Part shown: positions 33,187 to 41,409 of the stretch, piece after piece | Layout: the number at the start of each line of letters is the position of its first letter | Position numbering within the stretch: the first letter of the stretch is position 1 | Source of the DNA: Candidatus Melainabacteria bacterium | GTDB taxonomy: Bacteria; Cyanobacteriota; Vampirovibrionia; LMEP-6097 | Assembly: GCA_005110385.1 (NCBI GenBank) | Contig: DUDT01000022.1 | Span: 1-52,865 of the forward strand | DNA: 52,865 bases | Reading direction: 5' to 3' | Program-made: the position numbers and the translations under genes | The notes under the pieces: model-generated | Database searches by the model: none | The model's input: the letters and a program-made list of their open reading frames with translations, nothing else | Told to the model about the DNA's origin: nothing

Positions 33187-33654
33187 GTGAAATTAGAAAA
33201 ATTAAATCTCGCAAATACTCACCTAGTAAGCATTCTATTCTCTTTAATTTTTATTATATTTTTTTTTAAAGCTCTATTTTTAAAATTTCTTTTAACAGCT
33301 TTAGTTTTTCAAATTTATCTCAGAGTTTTAAATTTTTCTTTCGTTTATATTCAAGGATTTTCTCGTAATCTGCATTCACAAAGCATCTCTGATCAAGATA
33401 CTAATACTCAAAGTACAAGCTCAGAAATGAGTTCAGCGAATAACAATACTCAACTCCCTTCTGAAATGATTAACAGCGTAGTAACCTTGAAAACCATTGG
33501 CTCTCTTTCACGAGCAATATTTTCAGCTTTCCTACTTTTTCTCCTCGTAAAATATTTTTCTATAGGTGCAAGTGAAATACTCCTAGCGGTAGCTGGTCTT
33601 ATTATTAGTTTTATTGCCTATGGTTACATGAATAGCCGATTGAGCCGCCCGTGA
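33187..33654 (+). CDS. Unknown four-helix membrane protein
   Basis: Not recognised. 155 residues with hydrophobic segments at about 14-30, 30-50, 105-124 and 128-148, separated by a Ser/Thr/Asn/Gln-rich soluble loop (about 60-95, QSISDQDTNTQSTSSEMSS). GTG start, no clear ribosome binding site. It begins shortly after repeat copy 10. Confidence 0.55.
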   Translation: MKLEKLNLANTHLVSILFSLIFIIFFFKALFLKFLLTALVFQIYLRVLNFSFVYIQGFSRNLHSQSISDQDTNTQSTSSEMSSANNNTQLPSEMINSVVTLKTIGSLSRAIFSAFLLFLLVKYFSIGASEILLAVAGLIISFIAYGYMNSRLSRP

Positions 33655-33684
33655 TTTTAAACTTAAGCCATTCTGGAATTAAAC

Positions 33685-33727
33685 CTCTGCTTAGCTATTT
33701 ATTCACGCGCTCTAGAGCTAGGCAGAG
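33685..33727. other. Strong intergenic hairpin of unknown role
   Basis: CTCTGCTTAGCT (33685-33696) pairs with AGCTAGGCAGAG (33716-33727): a 12-bp stem with one G-U pair and a 19-base loop. There is no T-run directly after it on the plus strand, so it is not a standard terminator. It may be a processed 3' end, a protein-binding site or part of a small RNA. Confidence 0.45.
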
Positions 33728-33803
33728 TAAGCATTTAAGCTGCTTTTAGGGCATATTCATAGGCAATCAGAAAAAAAACATTAACTGTTCTTCTTGTTTA
33801 ATT

Positions 33804-34355
33804 CTAGAGGGTTTTCAATGATTTTTTTTCAAGTAGTCCGAGATCCTCACGTGGAGCAGTTAGTGCTCGTGCTAGTTCTGGTTGAATCCCGTCCACCTTC
33901 TTATTACCTTGCTGCATAAGCCACTCTCTCAATTCTTCCCATTGCTCCCCTGCCAGCACAGGCTTTTTTTCAATGATATTTTCTTGAGGTAGTGTAATGA
34001 TCTTTTCAGATAGTCCGGAATCCTCAGGTCGAGCAGCTAGTGCTTGTGCTAGTTCTGGTGCTAGTTCTGGTTCGTCGGATCCGCCCATGCTAGGTAGCTG
34101 CCCAATCAACCTTTGCAACTGTCCCCATTGCTCTGTTGTCAGCCGTCCTTGAGGCTTTATATTCTCTGTATTAAATACGGAATAATCGCCACTTGGAGCA
34201 GCTAGTGCTCGTGCGTCTAATCTGGTTCCCTGAATTATTGGTTCCGATTTTGTGTTCAATTTGTTCAATATTTCCTTCACTGCTTCCCATTCCGGCGGTG
34301 TCAGCGGTCGTACTGGTTCTCTAATATATTCTGGGATGGAGTCTCCTATCTGCAT
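33804..34355 (-). CDS. Three-repeat protein with Trp-helix/ALAAP units
   Basis: Not recognised. Start taken at ATG 34355, where AAGGAA lies nine bases upstream; a longer frame to 34391 exists without such a site. The 183-residue protein consists of three diverged units of about 55 residues. Each begins L(T/A)..(E/Q)W...(L/V)...L, contains a variable link and ends with a motif seen as ARALAAPSGD, AQALAARPEDSGLSEK and ARALTAPREDLGLLEK. The encoding DNA also shows repeats (33851-33882, 34030-34060, 34194-34222). It is soluble, without signal peptide, and lies downstream of fliR but 130 bases away on the same strand. Confidence 0.65.
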   Translation of the reverse strand: MQIGDSIPEYIREPVRPLTPPEWEAVKEILNKLNTKSEPIIQGTRLDARALAAPSGDYSVFNTENIKPQGRLTTEQWGQLQRLIGQLPSMGGSDEPELAPELAQALAARPEDSGLSEKIITLPQENIIEKKPVLAGEQWEELREWLMQQGNKKVDGIQPELARALTAPREDLGLLEKKSLKTL

Positions 34356-34489
34356 AAAAAATATTTCCTTTATAGTTATTATTTTAACCACCCATAATAC
34401 TAAATGTCAATACTCTTTACTAGATTATCTTGTTAGATCTGCTTTAAAGATACAAGGCTGAGGAGAACGAATGATCAAAGCGGTCTCTA

Positions 34490-35269
34490 CTAAAAAAATC
34501 GGACGGGGTTTGACAACAGATTAATCAAACCTCGAAAATATAGAGGTAAAATCATAATAAAAATAGCAAGGCCAAGCATAGGCTTAATAGTAAAACTTAT
34601 CTGAAATGCATTGATCTGCGGCGATGCTCTTGATATCAGGCCTAATATCAAATCATTTAATAGAATAGTAAGCACTATTGGACTAACTACTATAAAGCCC
34701 ATGCTGATTATATCTCCAGTTAAATTGATGACTTTATCCACTTCATAAGTAATATTCGCGGAATAAAGCGGTAAAGTTTCAAAACTTTTATGAAGCCCTC
34801 TGATTAAATTTTCAGGTCCTTCACAAAAAAAGAAAATAATAATCGCAAGAGATGACATAAATTTACCGAACATCGTCGTTTGTGCTCCAGAAGCGGGGTC
34901 AAACATCTGCGCCGAAGAGAAACCCATAGATGAATCCATCATCTCACCACCAGCTATAACTATTGCAAACATTAATCTAGTAACGTAGCCCATCATTAGA
35001 CCAATAGCGATATTTAAACCTAGAACATATGGCAAATAATAGCCTCCAGCTGGTTCTTGAATATTTGGCAAAATATCATAAAGAATAAATGACAATAGTA
35101 AAGACATTGATATACGAATCATAGTCGTAACACCTTTATCAGAGAATACTGGAGCTAGATGTAAAAAACTGACTACCCTCGCAAAAATCAATGATGCCGT
35201 TATAACCCACTGAGTCATGCTCATCAGCACTGGATTACCAAAAAATGCTTGATTAAGCTCGGCTAACAT
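34490..35269 (-). CDS. fliR: Flagellar biosynthesis protein FliR
   Basis: FliR is part of the FliPQR export gate. The 259-residue protein has six hydrophobic segments and family motifs: SLIFARVVSFLHLAPVFSDK near the N-terminus, GLMMGYVTRLMFAIVIAGGE, the conserved GFSSAQMFDPASGAQTT and LLNDLILGLISRASPQINAF. Its ATG directly precedes the fliQ stop in the minus-strand order fliP-fliQ-fliR (no gap). After the stop comes TAGTAGAGACCGCT, which matches the distal half of the dispersed repeat. Confidence 0.96.
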   Translation of the reverse strand: MLAELNQAFFGNPVLMSMTQWVITASLIFARVVSFLHLAPVFSDKGVTTMIRISMSLLLSFILYDILPNIQEPAGGYYLPYVLGLNIAIGLMMGYVTRLMFAIVIAGGEMMDSSMGFSSAQMFDPASGAQTTMFGKFMSSLAIIIFFFCEGPENLIRGLHKSFETLPLYSANITYEVDKVINLTGDIISMGFIVVSPIVLTILLNDLILGLISRASPQINAFQISFTIKPMLGLAIFIMILPLYFRGLINLLSNPVRFF

Positions 35270-36235
35270 CTAAGGCTGGGTATCTCCTTGTTGAGCATTT
35301 TCTTTTAATTTTTCAATAGCACTGGAGAATTGACTATCTACTGGAGCTGAAGGTGGAGGTGGAGTTACTGGGACGGATACCGGCACCGCAGTCTGAGCTG
35401 GAACAGCTTGTTGATTGGTATTGGTGTCTACTAATTCAGGAGTCAATCTAGGTCTAGCATTAGCCTGTCTTTGTTGAACTGGAGTAGTTGGTCTTGTTCC
35501 CGCAGCAGGCGTATTCGGTCTTACCGCAGCAGCCGGAGTAGTTGGTCTTGTTCCCGCAGCAGGCGTATTTGGTCTTACTGCTGCAGCTGGAGTAGCTGGT
35601 CTTGTTCCCGCAGCTGGTGTATTTGGTCTGCCGCCAGCAGCTGGAGTATTAAGATTATTCGTAGTTGCTGGTCTTTGAGCCTGATTATTTACAGGGCGCT
35701 GCTGCTTTCCTATGGCTTGATCATTAAGTCCCTGTTTAGGTGGCGCAACTTGACTTGGAGGTTTATCTAATGCTGGTATGCTTTTCGATGGAGTACCCCT
35801 AACTATCTCTGGCTCAGTTGCCATGTCTTTCGCTTTTAACTTCGATGGAGCCTTAGGCGGAGCGGCTTTAGGCTTTTTCATATCTAATTCTTCAGGTAAT
35901 CCTGCTAATTTAGAATCTTTTTTATTCACTGTGGTGAAATAATTTTTACGTGGCATAGGATGCGGTTCTAGAGTGGGGATTAACTGAAATGCTCTAACTA
36001 TGTTTCTTTCTGTATATTTTTTCAAATAAGAAAACATATAGAATCCACCAACTATAAGAGCTAAAAAGATTCCTAAAATTTTCACAGCAGAACCTAGGGT
36101 CTGCTCTTGAACTTGAGTAGCTGCCTGAAGAATACCTACTATCAAACCTAGAGCAGCAGCTAATACTACAAGCGGACCCGAAATGAATATCGCAGTAAGC
36201 ATTCCTTCTCTAATAATCTCGGGTACCCAATCCAT
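35270..36235 (-). CDS. fliQ: FliQ with a long Pro/Ala/Thr-rich C-terminal tail
   Basis: The first 90 residues are a normal FliQ: two membrane helices (EGMLTAIFISGPLVVLAAAL and AVKILGIFLALIVGGFYMF) with GLIVGILQAATQVQEQTL between, which belongs to the FliPQR export gate. FliQ is usually about 90 residues; here 321. The additional 230 residues start with a basic region rich in Lys and Pro (EELDMKKPKAAPPKAPSKLK), then Gln/Asn-rich, then three copies of an 18-residue Pro/Ala/Thr repeat, and end with a Pro-rich and acidic segment. Frame continuity with no stop argues for a true fusion. fliP is 8 bases upstream and fliR adjoins. Confidence 0.9.
   Translation of the reverse strand: MDWVPEIIREGMLTAIFISGPLVVLAAALGLIVGILQAATQVQEQTLGSAVKILGIFLALIVGGFYMFSYLKKYTERNIVRAFQLIPTLEPHPMPRKNYFTTVNKKDSKLAGLPEELDMKKPKAAPPKAPSKLKAKDMATEPEIVRGTPSKSIPALDKPPSQVAPPKQGLNDQAIGKQQRPVNNQAQRPATTNNLNTPAAGGRPNTPAAGTRPATPAAAVRPNTPAAGTRPTTPAAAVRPNTPAAGTRPTTPVQQRQANARPRLTPELVDTNTNQQAVPAQTAVPVSVPVTPPPPSAPVDSQFSSAIEKLKENAQQGDTQP
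35481..35642 (-). repeat. 54-bp tandem repeat in the fliQ tail
   Basis: Three consecutive 54-base units, each beginning (plus strand) GGAGTAG(T/C)TGGTCTTGTTCC and differing at few positions. They encode the 18-residue unit read on the minus strand as (A)AVRPNTPAAGTRPTTP. The low divergence suggests recent expansion or strong constraint. Confidence 0.85.
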
Positions 36236-36243
36236 AAGCTATC

Positions 36244-36954
36244 TTAATTAAAGCTATTCGCTAAACCTTTTATTATAAGCTGCCAGCCATCTATCGCAAC
36301 GAATATCATAATTTTAAATGGTAATGAAACAATAGTAGGGGAAAGCATCATCATCCCAAGTGCAAGTAGTATATTCGCTACTATCAAGTCAATGACGAGG
36401 AAGGGAATAAATATTAAAAAGCCAATCTGAAAAGCCTTCCTTAATTCTCCAAGCAAATAAGAGACGATAAGTTCCCTTGGTGCGATTTCTTGACTATTTT
36501 TAGGCAAAGGGCTTCTAGCTAGTTCATAAAAGAATTTAATATCTTTACTATCTGCATTCCTAAGCATATGTCCTTTTAATGGCTGATAAGCCCTCTCTAG
36601 GGCTTCAGGAAGCTTGATCTGTTTATTAGCTAACGGAATTAAAGCTTCTGTATTCATTTGATTTAATTCAGGTCCAAGTATATAACCCGTAAGAAAAAGA
36701 CCAAGACCTACAATAACCATAGTTGGCGGTGAATTTTGTGTACCTAAAGCCTGTTTTAAAAGTGACATAACAAGAATAATTCTTAAGAATGGTGTCATTG
36801 ACACGACCATAATAGGTAAGAAACTAAGTATAAATAGAAGACCAACTATCTGTAAGCTTGGCTCTAGGTCTGGGAGAACATTGCTTAGGGTAGCCAAACT
36901 GCTCTGTGAAGTTACTATATTGTTAGCAATTGAATCTACCATCGGGTTATTCAA
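36244..36954 (-). CDS. fliP: Flagellar biosynthesis protein FliP
   Basis: FliP forms the core of the flagellar type III export gate. The 236-residue protein has an N-terminal hydrophobic segment, LLFILSFLPIMVVSMTPFLR, MSLLKQALGTQNSPPTMVIVGL, a soluble middle loop, FQIGFLIFIPFLVIDLIVANILLALGM and the C-terminal LPFKIMIFVAIDGWQLI. All are typical. No clear signal peptide cleavage site is seen. It is the first gene of fliP-fliQ-fliR and diverges from clpB. Confidence 0.96.
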   Translation of the reverse strand: MNNPMVDSIANNIVTSQSSLATLSNVLPDLEPSLQIVGLLFILSFLPIMVVSMTPFLRIILVMSLLKQALGTQNSPPTMVIVGLGLFLTGYILGPELNQMNTEALIPLANKQIKLPEALERAYQPLKGHMLRNADSKDIKFFYELARSPLPKNSQEIAPRELIVSYLLGELRKAFQIGFLIFIPFLVIDLIVANILLALGMMMLSPTIVSLPFKIMIFVAIDGWQLIIKGLANSFN

Positions 36955-36994
36955 TTATTCTAATACGATATTTCTTATTTGTTAGAATTTTAAT

Positions 36995-39766
36995 ATGGAC
37001 CTTAGTAAATTCACACAAAATGCTCAAAATGTAATCATGAACTGTCGTGGTCTTTTAAAGAAATTAGATCATTCAGTTATAGAGCCAGAACATATTATTC
37101 ACTCTTCTTTGAATATTGATAAATTTGAAGAAACTGATCTAGCCAAAGTTTTAGAAAGTTTAAAAATTAACACGGAGTCTTTAAGTCAGATCATCTATGA
37201 CTATTTAGCTAAAAAACAGAAAGCCAGCCCACTTGCTTTAGCTAATGAACAGTTTTCTATTTCTGGTAAAACCCAAGATTTTTTAAATAATGCAGTGCTT
37301 GCAGCTCAAGCGAATCAAGATGACTTCGTCTCACCAGAACACCTTTTTTTAGCAGCTTTTAATGAACCAGCCTTTTTAAAACCCACTCTAGAATCATTTA
37401 GTTTAAATGAAGATAAGTTTAAAAAGGCTTTAGTAAAAATTAGAAAAGGTAAAAAAGTAACTAGTGATAATCCAGAAGCTACCAATGATGCGCTGAAAAA
37501 ATTCGGTAAAGATTTGACTCAGATTGCACTGGAAGGTAAGTTAGATCCAGTAATCGGACGAGAAGAAGAAATTAGAAGAGTTATTCAAGTTCTTTCTCGT
37601 CGTCGAAAAAATAATCCGATCTTAGTAGGAGCCCCTGGTGTCGGTAAAACAGCTATAGCTGAAGGTTTAGCGATAAGAATTATTAATAAAGATGTTCCTG
37701 AAGGTCTTAAGAATAAAAGAGTTATTGAGCTAGATATGGGAGCTCTTATCGCAGGTGCTAAATTCAGAGGCGAGTTTGAAGAAAGACTAAAAGCTGTTTT
37801 AAAAGAAGTTCAGAATAGTGAAGGCGAAATTATTCTCTTTATAGATGAGCTACACACAGTAGTCGGAGCTGGTGCTACAGATGGTGCGATGGATGCAAGT
37901 AATCTTCTGAAGCCAGCTTTAGCACGTGGTGAATTACACTGTATCGGAGCTACGACCTACAGTGAATATAGACAGTACATAGAAAAAGATGCTGCTTTAG
38001 AAAGAAGATTTCAGCTAGTACAAGTCTCAGAACCTACTGAAAATGAGACAGTCTCCATACTCAGAGGCTTAAAAGATAAATATGAAGTACATCATGGCGT
38101 TCGCATTAAAGACAATGCTCTAGTAGCCGCAGCTAAACTTAGTAACAGATATATTACGGATAGATTCTTACCAGATAAAGCCATAGATCTAGTAGATGAA
38201 GCTGCGGCTAAAGTGCGCATGGAGATAGATTCAGCACCACGTGAACTTGATATTCTTGATCATAAGATAATGCAACATAAAATCGAAAGAGAAGCCCTAA
38301 GAGCTGATGAAGATGAAAGTAGTAAAACTAGGTTAATAAAAGTCGAAGCTGAGCTTAGCGATTTTGAAGCTAAGGCTTCAATACTGCGTGAACAGTGGCA
38401 AAGAGAGAAAGCTGAAATCGTAAGTGTTAAAGATATTAAAGAAAAAATAGATAAGACTAAAGTGCAGATAGAAGAAGCTGAGCGAAAGGCTGATTTACAA
38501 AAAGCTGCGGAGCTGAAATTTGGGACTTTACTAGATTTAGAAAAACAACTCAAAGATAAAGAACTCTTTCATTCCTCTGCTGATAAGGGAACTCAGCTAC
38601 TTAAAGAAGAGATTAATGAGCATGATATCGCAGATATAGTATCAAGCTGGACTGGCATTCCAGTAACTAAGCTTTTAGCAGAAGAAACTGAAAAATTACT
38701 ACACTTAGAAAATCAGCTACATAAGCGAGTCGTAGGGCAAGAAGAAGCCGTAACCGTAGTCGCTGAAGCCGTAAAAAGAGCTAGGGCTGGACTGTCTAAT
38801 CCAAAACGTCCTATCGGCTCTTTTATGTTTCTTGGTCCTACTGGTGTAGGTAAAACTGAACTGGCTAAGGCTTTAGCTGAGTGCCTTTTCGATGATGAAG
38901 ATGCGATGATTCGCTTAGATATGTCTGAGTATCAGGAACAACATACCGTTGCTAGATTGATCGGAGCCCCTCCAGGCTATGTCGGATTTGAAGAAGGCGG
39001 CCAGCTCACCGAAGCAGTGCGAAGAAAACCTTACTGTATAGTGCTTTTAGACGAATTTGAAAAAGCACATTTAGATATCTCTAACGTACTTTTACAGATT
39101 TTAGATGAAGGCTCTCTTACTGACGGGAAAGGTAAGAAAGTCGATTTTAAAAACTGCATAATTATTATGACTAGTAATTTCGGTAGTCATTTAATCATAG
39201 AAAAACAGCTGAGCGAAACTTTATCCGTTTTAGATTCTGAGGATGAGTATTTAGATTTAGATAATGAGCTAAATAAAGCTAATTTAAACAAGCAGGCTAG
39301 TAAACAATCTGATTCAACAGATTCTGATTACTTATTCAGCACTTCTAAAACTAGAAATAATACTAAAAATGAGCAGCTTAAAGAAGAATTGATGCAGGCT
39401 ATGAAAGAGTATTTTAGACCAGAATTCTTAAATAGAATTGATGAAATAGTTATATTCTCACCACTGAAAATTTCGCAAATGAAAGCTATAGTAGAGATTC
39501 AACTATCTGGTTTAAAAACTCGCTTAGCAGAAATGAATATAGAACTTGAGTTAAGTGATTATGCTTTAGAACAGTTAGGAATCATGGGCTATGACCCTGT
39601 TTTCGGAGCAAGACCAGTGAAGCGAATCATACAGCAGAAAATAGAAAATAATTTAGCTAACCTTATTCTTGGAAAAAAAATAATACCTAACTCCAAGGTA
39701 ACTATAGACTTTAGCGATGATGAATTTAAATTCACGGTTCACTACAAGGAAACTGTAAATAGCTAA
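36995..39766 (+). CDS. clpB: ATP-dependent chaperone ClpB
   Basis: ClpB is the AAA+ disaggregase. The 923-residue protein has a Clp N domain, NBD1 with Walker [16 protein letters not shown] and [15 protein letters not shown], a coiled-coil M domain (about residues 405-525, which distinguishes ClpB from ClpC), and NBD2 with [35 protein letters not shown] and LDEFEKAH. A 45-50 residue acidic, Asn/Ser-rich insertion (about 745-795, including [18 protein letters not shown]) separates NBD2 strands just before [21 protein letters not shown] box six bases from the ATG suggests a leaderless mRNA. The alkA-like gene starts right after its stop. Confidence 0.95.
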   Translation: MDLSKFTQNAQNVIMNCRGLLKKLDHSVIEPEHIIHSSLNIDKFEETDLAKVLESLKINTESLSQIIYDYLAKKQKASPLALANEQFSISGKTQDFLNNAVLAAQANQDDFVSPEHLFLAAFNEPAFLKPTLESFSLNEDKFKKALVKIRKGKKVTSDNPEATNDALKKFGKDLTQIALEGKLDPVIGREEEIRRVIQVLSRRRKNNPILVGAPGVGKTAIAEGLAIRIINKDVPEGLKNKRVIELDMGALIAGAKFRGEFEERLKAVLKEVQNSEGEIILFIDELHTVVGAGATDGAMDASNLLKPALARGELHCIGATTYSEYRQYIEKDAALERRFQLVQVSEPTENETVSILRGLKDKYEVHHGVRIKDNALVAAAKLSNRYITDRFLPDKAIDLVDEAAAKVRMEIDSAPRELDILDHKIMQHKIEREALRADEDESSKTRLIKVEAELSDFEAKASILREQWQREKAEIVSVKDIKEKIDKTKVQIEEAERKADLQKAAELKFGTLLDLEKQLKDKELFHSSADKGTQLLKEEINEHDIADIVSSWTGIPVTKLLAEETEKLLHLENQLHKRVVGQEEAVTVVAEAVKRARAGLSNPKRPIGSFMFLGPTGVGKTELAKALAECLFDDEDAMIRLDMSEYQEQHTVARLIGAPPGYVGFEEGGQLTEAVRRKPYCIVLLDEFEKAHLDISNVLLQILDEGSLTDGKGKKVDFKNCIIIMTSNFGSHLIIEKQLSETLSVLDSEDEYLDLDNELNKANLNKQASKQSDSTDSDYLFSTSKTRNNTKNEQLKEELMQAMKEYFRPEFLNRIDEIVIFSPLKISQMKAIVEIQLSGLKTRLAEMNIELELSDYALEQLGIMGYDPVFGARPVKRIIQQKIENNLANLILGKKIIPNSKVTIDFSDDEFKFTVHYKETVNS

Positions 39767-40432
39767 ATGGAGGACAGAAAAAACGCAGGAATTAGAGTTC
39801 CGCTAGACGTCCGAGATAGAGCTTTGCCTGATTATTGGTCAGAGGCCTGCGCTCAATTAGCTAACACAGATGCTTTAATAGCTGATTTAATTAATCAGTA
39901 TCCCGAAACGATCTTAAGTTCACGCAAAGATCCTTTCTATACCTTACTAAGGGCTATAGTCGGACAACAGATTTCAGTCAAATCTGCTGATAGTGTGTGG
40001 TCGCGCTTAGAGAATTTTAGTAATTTCAATTTTAGCCCAGAGTTTTTTTTAAAAGCAGATTCAGAGGAACTAAGATCACTAGGACTATCTAGGCAAAAGA
40101 TAGAATATATAAAAAATATTTCAAGCTATTTTTACGAAAAGCAAATAACTGATAATTACTTTAAGGACAAGTCTAGCAGCGAAATTTCCTCAGAACTAAT
40201 AAAGATCAAAGGCATAGGCACTTGGACTATAGAGATGTTTTTAATTTTTTATGCTTTAGAGCCAGATATATTTCCAGTAAAGGATATAGGAGTAATTAAT
40301 ACTATGAAAAAACTCTACGGCTTTTCTAGTCTTGATGAAATTCTAAAGCACAGTGAAAGATGGCATCCTTGGTCGACTGTTGCAGTTTGGTATATATGGC
40401 GGAGCTTAGATGATGAGCCTGTTTTATACTAA
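39767..40432 (+). CDS. AlkA-type DNA-3-methyladenine glycosylase
   Basis: A 221-residue HhH-GPD glycosylase that removes alkylated bases. Motifs: DPFYTLLRAIVGQQISVKSA, the hairpin LIKIKGIGTWTIEMFLIFYA and the catalytic Asp in PVKDIGV. It lacks the extra N-terminal domain of E. coli AlkA, as many short members do. The ATG directly follows the clpB stop (TAA ATG), so it is coupled to clpB. The first 20 residues (MEDRKNAGIRVPLDVRDRAL) are mostly made from a dispersed repeat copy, so that copy lies at the translation start. Confidence 0.9.
   Translation: MEDRKNAGIRVPLDVRDRALPDYWSEACAQLANTDALIADLINQYPETILSSRKDPFYTLLRAIVGQQISVKSADSVWSRLENFSNFNFSPEFFLKADSEELRSLGLSRQKIEYIKNISSYFYEKQITDNYFKDKSSSEISSELIKIKGIGTWTIEMFLIFYALEPDIFPVKDIGVINTMKKLYGFSSLDEILKHSERWHPWSTVAVWYIWRSLDDEPVLY
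39780..39812 (+). repeat. Dispersed in-frame repeat, copy 11 (5' end of alkA-like gene)
   Basis: AAAACGCAGGAATTAGAGTT has two mismatches to the core and is followed by CCGCTAGACGTCC. It is translated as KNAGIRVPLDV, the family frame. Confidence 0.75.
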
Positions 40433-40442
40433 AGACCTCAGC

Positions 40443-40670
40443 TCAACTGTAAATAAGAGTGTATATAAAAAAAGCCACCAAAGCAAAAAAGAAAATAAAA
40501 GCAGCTATAAATTTATTTTTATGCATTCTCAGTTTAAACCAATATAAAAGCAGTTTATTAACTTTATACTGAGTTATATTCTCTTCATTGGTTTTTTTCA
40601 CAAGACCTATACGACTAGTAGCTTTAAGCTTCTCTTCTAAATTAGCAAAAAATTCTTCAAAACCAGACAT
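40443..40670 (-). CDS. Small membrane protein coupled to an ECF sigma factor
   Basis: 75 residues: a soluble, charged N-terminal region (FEEFFANLEEKLKATSR) and one C-terminal transmembrane helix (about 52-72). Its ATG overlaps the stop of the sigma factor gene (TAATG), so the two are coupled. Sigma-factor genes of this type are often followed by a membrane anti-sigma factor, and this protein could play that part, but it has no zinc anti-sigma motif and is very short. Confidence 0.65.
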   Translation of the reverse strand: MSGFEEFFANLEEKLKATSRIGLVKKTNEENITQYKVNKLLLYWFKLRMHKNKFIAAFIFFFALVAFFIYTLIYS

Positions 40671-41332
40671 TAAGCAAGTTTACGTTTAGATACTTCAATA
40701 TAAATCTCATCACTAAGATGCGGACGAATAAGTTCCTGTAATTTTTCTCTACCTCTTGAAAGCCTTGATTTAACAGTACCTACCGCACAGTTCAACAAAT
40801 CAGCGATTTCCTCATACTGAAGATCCTGTAATTCTCTTAATACTATAACTGTTCTATACTGCTCTGGAAGATCAGAAATAGCATTCTGTAAAACCGACTT
40901 AAGCTCAGAATTACTAAAAAGCTCATCTGGTAAATAAGCCTTATCTGTAATTTCAGCTTGATAAGAGGATTCCATATCATCAGTTTCAAAAACCTGATCA
41001 ATACTTACGGTCTTAGATTTTTTAGGACGCTTCTTTAATTCATCATAAAAAATATTTATAACTATCTGATTTAGCCATGATTTAAACGCATGCGGACTCT
41101 TAAGAGAATGAATCCCTCTAAATATACGTATAAAAACTTCTTGAGAAAGATCATTAATATCGTCCCACTCTGGAGCCAATTGAAAAAATAGTGCATAAAC
41201 CACTTTTTGATATCTTTTAACAAGCTCTTTAAAAGCGAGCTTATCACCTAACTGGCACATGGAGATGATTTCATAATCACTCACTTTAGCTTCAGCAGGC
41301 TTTTCTGATTTTTTAAAAAATGTAAATGACAT
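40670..41332 (-). CDS. ECF-type RNA polymerase sigma factor
   Basis: 220 residues with sigma-70 region 2 (CQLGDKLAFKELVKRYQKVV, NDLSQEVFIRIFRGIHS, AFKSWLNQIVINIFYDELKK) and region 4 (LQNAISDLPEQYRTVIVLRE, YEEIADLLNCAVGTVKSRLSRGREKL). Region 3 is absent and a 45-residue acidic linker lies between, as in RpoE/SigW-type factors. It directs polymerase to a regulon that cannot be told from sequence. The next gene, a small membrane protein, overlaps by one base. Confidence 0.92.
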   Translation of the reverse strand: MSFTFFKKSEKPAEAKVSDYEIISMCQLGDKLAFKELVKRYQKVVYALFFQLAPEWDDINDLSQEVFIRIFRGIHSLKSPHAFKSWLNQIVINIFYDELKKRPKKSKTVSIDQVFETDDMESSYQAEITDKAYLPDELFSNSELKSVLQNAISDLPEQYRTVIVLRELQDLQYEEIADLLNCAVGTVKSRLSRGREKLQELIRPHLSDEIYIEVSKRKLA

Positions 41333-41371
41333 TATAACTAGATGGTATATCCATCTACTACTTTCGTCAAA

Positions 41372-41401
41372 TTGCCAGAATATCTTATTTTATGCTATTT
41401 T
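41372..41401 (+). promoter_or_regulatory. Promoter of tpiA (leaderless arrangement)
   Basis: TTGCCA (41372-41377), 18-base spacer, TGC and TATTTT (41396-41401), an extended -10. The tpiA ATG at 41410 is eight bases downstream, at or within one or two bases of the expected transcription start. Confidence 0.6.
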
Positions 41402-41409
41402 ATTTGCTT

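Noticed and set aside
32924-33214. Minus-strand frame of 96 codons across the His-rich gene and terminator
   Set aside because: It reads through a strong terminator and antisense to a well-supported gene; only the repeat copy gives it a familiar peptide.
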